Below, in pieces: positions 61,301 to 64,000 of a stretch of 64,000 nt of DNA; the first letter of the stretch is position 1; each line of letters starts with the position of its first letter. The translations under genes and the position numbers were made by a program. Origin of the DNA: DASRWT01 sp963748485. GTDB taxonomy: Bacteria; Methylomirabilota; Methylomirabilia; Rokubacteriales; CSP1-6. Under the pieces are notes generated by a model. That model was not told the origin of the DNA and ran no database searches. It saw only the letters and a program-made list of their open reading frames with translations. The DNA is taken from positions 310,001 through 374,000 of the forward strand of contig CAVVJF010000009.1 in NCBI GenBank assembly GCA_963748485.1, read 5' to 3'.

Positions 61301-63171
61301 GCGGGCTCCTCCTCAACACCATGCTCAACGACGAGCAGCGCGAGTACGCGGAGATCGTGCGCCAGAGCGGGGACACGCTCCTCACCGTCATCAACGACAT
61401 CCTCGACTTCTCGAAGATCGAAGCGGGGCGGCTCGAGCTGGAGACGCAGCCGTTCGACCTGCGCGAGTGCGTCGAGGGCGCCCTCGACCTCGTAGCCACC
61501 CGCGCCGCCGAAAAGGCCCTCGACCTCGCGTACCTGCTCGGCGACGGCACGCCCGCCGCCATCGTGGGCGACGTGACGCGGCTGCGCCAGGTGCTGCTCA
61601 ACCTGCTCTCCAACGCGGTGAAGTTCACGGAACGGGGAGAGGTGGTGCTCTCGGTGACGGCAAGCCGGCTCGAAGGGGTGGCGGGGCTCCACGAGCTGAC
61701 CTTCACCGTGCGGGACACCGGCATCGGCATTCCCACCGACCGGCTCGGCCGGCTCTTCCAGTCCTTCAGCCAGGTGGATGCCTCGACCACGCGCCGGTAC
61801 GGCGGCACCGGTCTGGGCCTGGCCATCAGCCAGCGGCTCACTGAGCTAATGGGCGGCCGCATCAGCGTGAAGAGCGAGGTGGGGGCGGGCAGCGAGTTCC
61901 GCTTGACGATCCGCGCCGCGCGCGCCGACGCGCCCGTCCCCATCCGTCGAGACCTGACCGGTGTGCAGCCGTCGCTACGTGGCAAGCGGGTGCTCGTGGT
62001 CGACGACAACGGCACCAACCGGCGCATTCTCGCTTCGCATCTCGAGGCCTGGGGCATGCACGCGCGGGTCACCGAGTCGCCGCGCGAAGCCATCGGCTGG
62101 GTACGAGGCGGCGAGCGGTTCGACCTGGGCATCCTGGACATGCACATGCCGGAGATGGATGGGGTGGCGCTCGCGCGGGCCATCCGGCAGACGGCGCCGG
62201 CCGCGACGCTCCCCCTCGTGCTGTTCACGTCCCTCGGCCGGCGGGAAGCGCGCGCGGAGGAGGCCGGCTTCGCCGCCTACCTCAACAAGCCCATCAAGCC
62301 TTCCCAGCTCTTCGACGCGCTGGTCTCCATCCTCGGCGATCAGCCCGTCCATGTGCCCCAGCGGGGCGCGGCACGGAGCGAGCTCGATCCGGAGATGGCG
62401 CGGCGCCACCCGCTGCGCATCCTCCTCGCCGAGGACAACGTGGTGAACCAGAAGGTCGCCACCCGGCTCCTCGTCCAGATGGGCTATCGCGCCGACGTCG
62501 CCGCCAATGGGCTGGAGGCGATCGCGGCCGTCGAACGGCAGACGTACGATGTGGTCCTCATGGACGTGCAGATGCCGGAGCTCGACGGCTTCGAGGCCTC
62601 GCGCGAGATCAACCGACGGTGGCCGGCGGACCGGCCGCGCATCGTCGCCATGACCGCCAACGCGATGGAGGGCGACCGCGAGCTGTGCATGGCGGCGGGC
62701 ATGGACGACTACGTGGCCAAGCCGATTCGCGTCGAGGAGCTGGTGGGGGCACTCGGGCGGTGCCGGCCCCGTGGCGAAGCGCCCCCGCGCGGCAGCGGGG
62801 CGCCGGAGAGGGCGCCGGCGGCGGATGTCCTCGACCGCGCGGTGATCGATGGGCTGGGCGCCACCATGGGTCGCGACTTCGCGGCAGAGCTGATCGACAC
62901 CTTCACCGCTGATGCGCGGGAGCTGATCGCCGCCCTGCGCCAAGCCCTCGCCGGCACCGACCGCGACGCCTTCCGTCGGGCCGCCCATACCCTCAAGTCC
63001 ACCGCTGAGAGCCTGGGCGCCTTCGCCCTCGCCGCCCAGGCCCGCGAACTGGAGGCCATCGGCCAGGCCGGCCGCCTCCACGAGGTCGGCGACCGGGTGG
63101 ACCGGCTCGCCGAGATGTCCGAGCGCGTAGCCCGCGCCCTGGGAGAGATCCGTCGTGACCTCGCCGGCTAG
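55369..63171 (+). CDS. Hybrid sensor histidine kinase with ten GAF domains, PAS, two REC and HPt
   Basis: A 2600-residue phosphorelay sensor without obvious transmembrane helices. Nine homologous GAF units start at about residues 45, 227, 402, 580, 759, 934, 1115, 1296 and 1475, each framed by 'EILRVISSSPTDVQPVFD' and 'LLKTFADQAVIAIENVRLF'; a more divergent tenth GAF covers about 1653-1825. A PAS domain follows (about 1840-1950), then HisKA with phospho-acceptor His1965 (MSHEIRTPMN), HATPase ('LLNLLSNAVKFTERGE', 'DTGIGIPTDRLGRLF', 'GGTGLGLAIS'), REC1 (about 2206-2325, LDMHMPEMDG), REC2 (about 2349-2465, LMDVQMPELDG) and HPt with His2540 (AAHTLKSTAESLG). It overlaps the downstream REC-cyclase gene by 17 nt, its probable output. 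Confidence 0.95.
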   Translation: MKGKKKAAGPTAKARTAKTARTRPRGGAPQGSATPSVEQRLAEALEQQAATSEILRVISSSPHDAQPVFEAIVANAARLCEAEFSAVARFSEGLLHLAAISNMSPGEIEAYHSLFPRPAHRGFIIGRAFVEGRPVHVEDVREDPDYDPRTLEVLQHAAPYRTFLGIPIRRNGVTIGAIGCGRRDVRPFTPSQIELVKTFAEQAVIAIENVRLFQELEVRNRDLTETLEQQTATSEILRVISASPTDIQPVLDAVAANAARLCEASDAQIYRADGDSLRLVASFGSLPTYEGGPINRGWVTGRSVVDRRTTHVHDIAAESEAEYPIGRDTQRTTRHRTTLATPLLREGRPLGAILIRRTEVRLFSDKQIKLLETFADQAVIAIENVRLFTELGARNRDLTETLEQQTATGEILRVISGSPTDVQPVFDTIAESAARLCDAFDVVIMRRDGDRVRLAAHHGPIPAGTPGEFTLALDRATVAGRSILEGETLHIADLQAEEADYPGSVAHARRFGFRAILSAPLMRGDIAIGAIHLRRVDAVLFTERQVALLKTFADQAVIAIENVRLFQELDARNRDLSETLEQQTATGEILRVISSSPTDVQPVFDIIGESAEKLCDAAISVVSRFDGDLIHMVSLHGVAPEGIKAVRDAFPMRVDDETVSARAVRTRAVVHVSDVLADLQYQQKGAARASGYRGCLAVPMVRENQVIGTIFVARTTPGLFTDTQVGLLKTFADQAVIAVENVRLFTELGARNRDLTETLEQQTATAEILRVISSSPTDLQPVMNAVAESAARLCEAANAVVWQRYGERLRVVASHGGLPIARTELTISRQSVAGRAVIDRRAVHVEDLAEAVEREFPDSRAMKELGYRTILVMPLIREGEAIGIILIRRTEVRAFSSRQVALLQTFADQAVIAIENVRLFKELEVRNRDLTETLEQQTATGEILRAISASPTDVQPVFDTIAESAARLCDAFAGTVLPFDGEMLHVGTVRGPGREQLLRAWVDFFPYRPGPEVAIGQAVLERQIVHMPDVLALPTNPFRAATQQAGGYRAFLAVPMVRDVSVVGILACWRAEAGSFSDRQIDLLKTFADQAVIAIENVRLFKELQTRNRDLTETLEQQTATSEILRVISGSPTDVRPVFDTIARSARRLCGAEFCQVFRVEDGQLHNVANDGQDAEGLAAIRATFPRPVDAGTAAGRAVLVGAVAEIPDLRADPDYSSAVLAAVQGIGFRSLVAVPILRDGASIGSIAVGRAETGRFPERQIELLKTFAEQAVIAIENVRLFKELDARNRDLTETLEQQTATGEILRVISSSPTDVQPVFDSIAASAKRLCEAEFCFVFRLDGQVLHFAAQHGLSPEGDAAMHAIWPAEVGRGSAAGRSILDRAIVHIPDVRTDSDYRQGSVAEIANFRSVLGVPMLRDGIPIGTMTVNRSQAGPFPDRQIELLKTFADQAVIAVENVRLFKELDARNRDLTVTLEQQTATGEILRVISSSSTDVQPVFDSIAASAKRLCEAEFCHIFRFDGTLLHFVGHHGLEPEGIEAIRRAYPLPPGRASAAARAVLSGHIEQISDVHADPDYAHGAIARLVTYRSIVGVPLLQEGRAIGAIAVARSVAGLFPDRQIELLKTFADQAVIAIQNVRLFQELDARTEDLTRSVGELRALGEVSQAVSSTLDLEAVLATIVSRAVQLSGSRSGIVYEYNETTETFHARATHQITAEYLEVLRSEPIHLGEGAMGTAAMVQKPVQVADIQDERQLVATQARTHLIRQGLRSLLAMPLIREGRLLGGLVIFRGEAGAFAPDVVATMQTFATQSVLAIQNARLFVEIQRQKQYSEMLVESSPVAIATLDLHGAVVGWNPGAERLFGYTQTEALGRRMEELVATPDTLAEVRANVEQTVAGEWIRTVGRRARKDGTLVDVEISSVPVVVDGARVGMIGIYHDVTELLRARQEAEAANEAKGAFLATMSHEIRTPMNAVIGMSGLLLNTMLNDEQREYAEIVRQSGDTLLTVINDILDFSKIEAGRLELETQPFDLRECVEGALDLVATRAAEKALDLAYLLGDGTPAAIVGDVTRLRQVLLNLLSNAVKFTERGEVVLSVTASRLEGVAGLHELTFTVRDTGIGIPTDRLGRLFQSFSQVDASTTRRYGGTGLGLAISQRLTELMGGRISVKSEVGAGSEFRLTIRAARADAPVPIRRDLTGVQPSLRGKRVLVVDDNGTNRRILASHLEAWGMHARVTESPREAIGWVRGGERFDLGILDMHMPEMDGVALARAIRQTAPAATLPLVLFTSLGRREARAEEAGFAAYLNKPIKPSQLFDALVSILGDQPVHVPQRGAARSELDPEMARRHPLRILLAEDNVVNQKVATRLLVQMGYRADVAANGLEAIAAVERQTYDVVLMDVQMPELDGFEASREINRRWPADRPRIVAMTANAMEGDRELCMAAGMDDYVAKPIRVEELVGALGRCRPRGEAPPRGSGAPERAPAADVLDRAVIDGLGATMGRDFAAELIDTFTADARELIAALRQALAGTDRDAFRRAAHTLKSTAESLGAFALAAQARELEAIGQAGRLHEVGDRVDRLAEMSERVARALGEIRRDLAG
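55504..60330 (+). repeat. Nine in-frame GAF-encoding repeats of about 525-543 bp
   Basis: Copies of the linker GAGCAGCAGACCGCCAC(C/G)(A/G)GCGAGATCCTG or close variants begin at 55504, 56050, 56575, 57109, 57646, 58171, 58714, 59257 and 59794. Linkers and helix ends are nearly identical at DNA level while ligand-pocket centres differ, a pattern of tandem duplication followed by diversification. All spacings keep frame. Confidence 0.9.
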
Positions 63172-64000
63172 CGGACCGCCCGGAACCCTCCTCGTCGTCG
63201 ACGACAACCGCGTGAACCGTCTGCTCCTCGGCCGCTCCCTGGAGCAGCTCGGGCACTCGGTCACGTTCGCGGAGAACGGCCGCGAGGCGCTGGAGTCGTT
63301 GCGCAAGCGCCGCGTCGACCTCGTGCTGCTCGACATCGAGATGCCCGAGATGGACGGCTACCAGGTGCTGGCCGCGCTCGGCACCGACTCTCAGCTCCGC
63401 GACATTCCCGTGGTGATGATGTCCTCGCTCGAGGAGGTGGACAGCGTCGCGCGCTGCATCGAGCTGGGCGCCGAGGACTACCTCTTCAAGCCGGTGAACC
63501 CGGTGCTGCTCAAGGCCCGGGTCGGCGCGAGCCTGGAGAAGAAACGCCTCCGCGACCGTCAGCGGGAGCTGTTCCGGCAGTTTGCCACTGCCGAGGTGGC
63601 CGAAGAGCTCCTCCAGACCGGCCTGACCCTGGGCGGCAAGCACGTCGAGGCGAGCGTCATGTTCTCCGACATCCGAGCGTTCACCAGCCTTACCGAGACT
63701 CGGTCACCGGTCGAGACGATCGAGCTCCTCAACAGCTACTACACGCTCATGTTCGATGCCATCGGCGGCCACGGCGGGATCGTGAACCAGATGCTCGGCG
63801 ACGGCCTGATGGCCATCTTCGGCGCGCCCCTGCCCCACGCGGACCACCGGGAGCGCGCGGTGCGCGCGGCGCTCGACATGCTCGCGCTCGTGGAGGGGTT
63901 CAATCGCGAGCAGGCCCAACGGGGTGGGGCGGAGATCGGGATCGGCATCGGCATCGCGGCGGGCCCGCTGATCGCCGGCTTCACGGGGACCCAGCAGCGT
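63155..64000 (+). CDS. Response regulator receiver-adenylate/guanylate cyclase (runs off right edge)
   Basis: An open frame from GTG 63155 to the window end (282 codons, no stop). Residues about 12-130 are a REC domain: 'GTLLVVDDNRVNRLLLGRSL', phospho-acceptor Asp in LLDIEMPEMDG, 'VVMMSSLEEVDSVARCIELG' and the Lys in EDYLFKPVNP. A coiled linker ('LEKKRLRDRQRELFRQF') joins a class III cyclase domain with metal-binding Asp in 'MFSDIRAFTSLTE' and second Asp in 'VNQMLGDGLMAIFGAP', then 'GIGIGIAAGPLIAGFTG'. The start overlaps the kinase stop (TAG 63169-63171). Phosphotransfer from the kinase HPt to this REC would link GAF inputs to cyclic-nucleotide output. Confidence 0.9.
   Translation, partial: MTSPASGPPGTLLVVDDNRVNRLLLGRSLEQLGHSVTFAENGREALESLRKRRVDLVLLDIEMPEMDGYQVLAALGTDSQLRDIPVVMMSSLEEVDSVARCIELGAEDYLFKPVNPVLLKARVGASLEKKRLRDRQRELFRQFATAEVAEELLQTGLTLGGKHVEASVMFSDIRAFTSLTETRSPVETIELLNSYYTLMFDAIGGHGGIVNQMLGDGLMAIFGAPLPHADHRERAVRAALDMLALVEGFNREQAQRGGAEIGIGIGIAAGPLIAGFTGTQQR

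Noticed and set aside
1..64000. tRNA, rRNA, insertion sequence or integrase
   Set aside because: No transposase or integrase motif, no rRNA-like stretch and no convincing cloverleaf were seen by eye; a covariance-model scan would be needed to exclude a tRNA.

Overview
The window is high-GC, densely coded DNA from a Gram-negative bacterium. The envelope type follows from a two-partner-secretion outer-membrane pore and a type II secretion pseudopilus operon. The gene mix (oligopeptide ABC cassettes beside amidohydrolases, luciferase-like F420/flavin oxidoreductases, HpcH/HpaI aldolase, acyl-CoA dehydrogenase, a lone CoxL-type subunit, a kinase with very many GAF domains) recalls soil lineages such as Candidatus Rokubacteria/Methylomirabilota. 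That placement is inference from gene content. No rRNA, tRNA, CRISPR array or transposase was recognised.

Layout. 1-5.9 kb: an oligopeptide/nickel-type ABC transporter (3' end of the binding protein, two permeases, two ATPases) followed by an amidohydrolase. 5.9-9.5 kb (minus): Fpg/Nei glycosylase without Zn-finger cysteines, periplasmic FKBP, double-VOC protein, enolase-superfamily dehydratase. 9.6-11.9 kb: SUI1-like factor, second amidohydrolase, F420-type LLM oxidoreductase. 12.0-24.3 kb: a same-strand secretion/signalling locus with a TPR-CHAT caspase-like protein, an unidentified secreted protein broken by frameshifts, a filamentous-haemagglutinin-type TpsA broken by frameshifts, its TpsB pore, a CHASE2 adenylate/guanylate cyclase, and a DUF928 protein. 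24.4-32.7 kb (minus): a translationally coupled T2SS operon gspE-F-G-H-I-J-K-L-M-C in which gspM and gspC are frameshifted and gspD is absent. 32.8-34.1 kb: NYN nuclease/OST-HTH RNA-binding protein.

34.2-44.3 kb: beta-lactamase-fold hydrolase, phosphotriesterase-like hydrolase bracketed by three identical-stem palindromes, a second oligopeptide ABC set (binding protein plus two permeases), 6-phosphogluconate dehydrogenase, LLM oxidoreductase, and a DUF222-HNH endonuclease with a frameshift in the HNH motif. 44.3-52.4 kb (minus): M20 peptidase, HpcH/HpaI aldolase, beta-propeller protein, acyl-CoA dehydrogenase, DinB-fold protein, two MFS transporters, two small proteins. 52.5-55.3 kb: molybdopterin hydroxylase large subunit coupled to a YbaK-type deacylase. 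55.4-64 kb: a 2600-residue hybrid histidine kinase with ten GAF domains overlapping a response-regulator/cyclase gene that runs off the right edge.

The most interesting unit is 12.0-24.3 kb. A secreted CHAT caspase-like protein, an exoprotein/pore pair, a cyclase with an extracytoplasmic CHASE2 sensor and DUF928 lie in one direction with coupled junctions, suggesting one surface-exoprotein and cyclic-nucleotide system. Single-base lesions cluster in 14.5-18.5 kb and 24.4-25.3 kb, with isolated ones at about 21.4 and 44.1 kb. Whether they are real decay or consensus errors cannot be decided from sequence alone.
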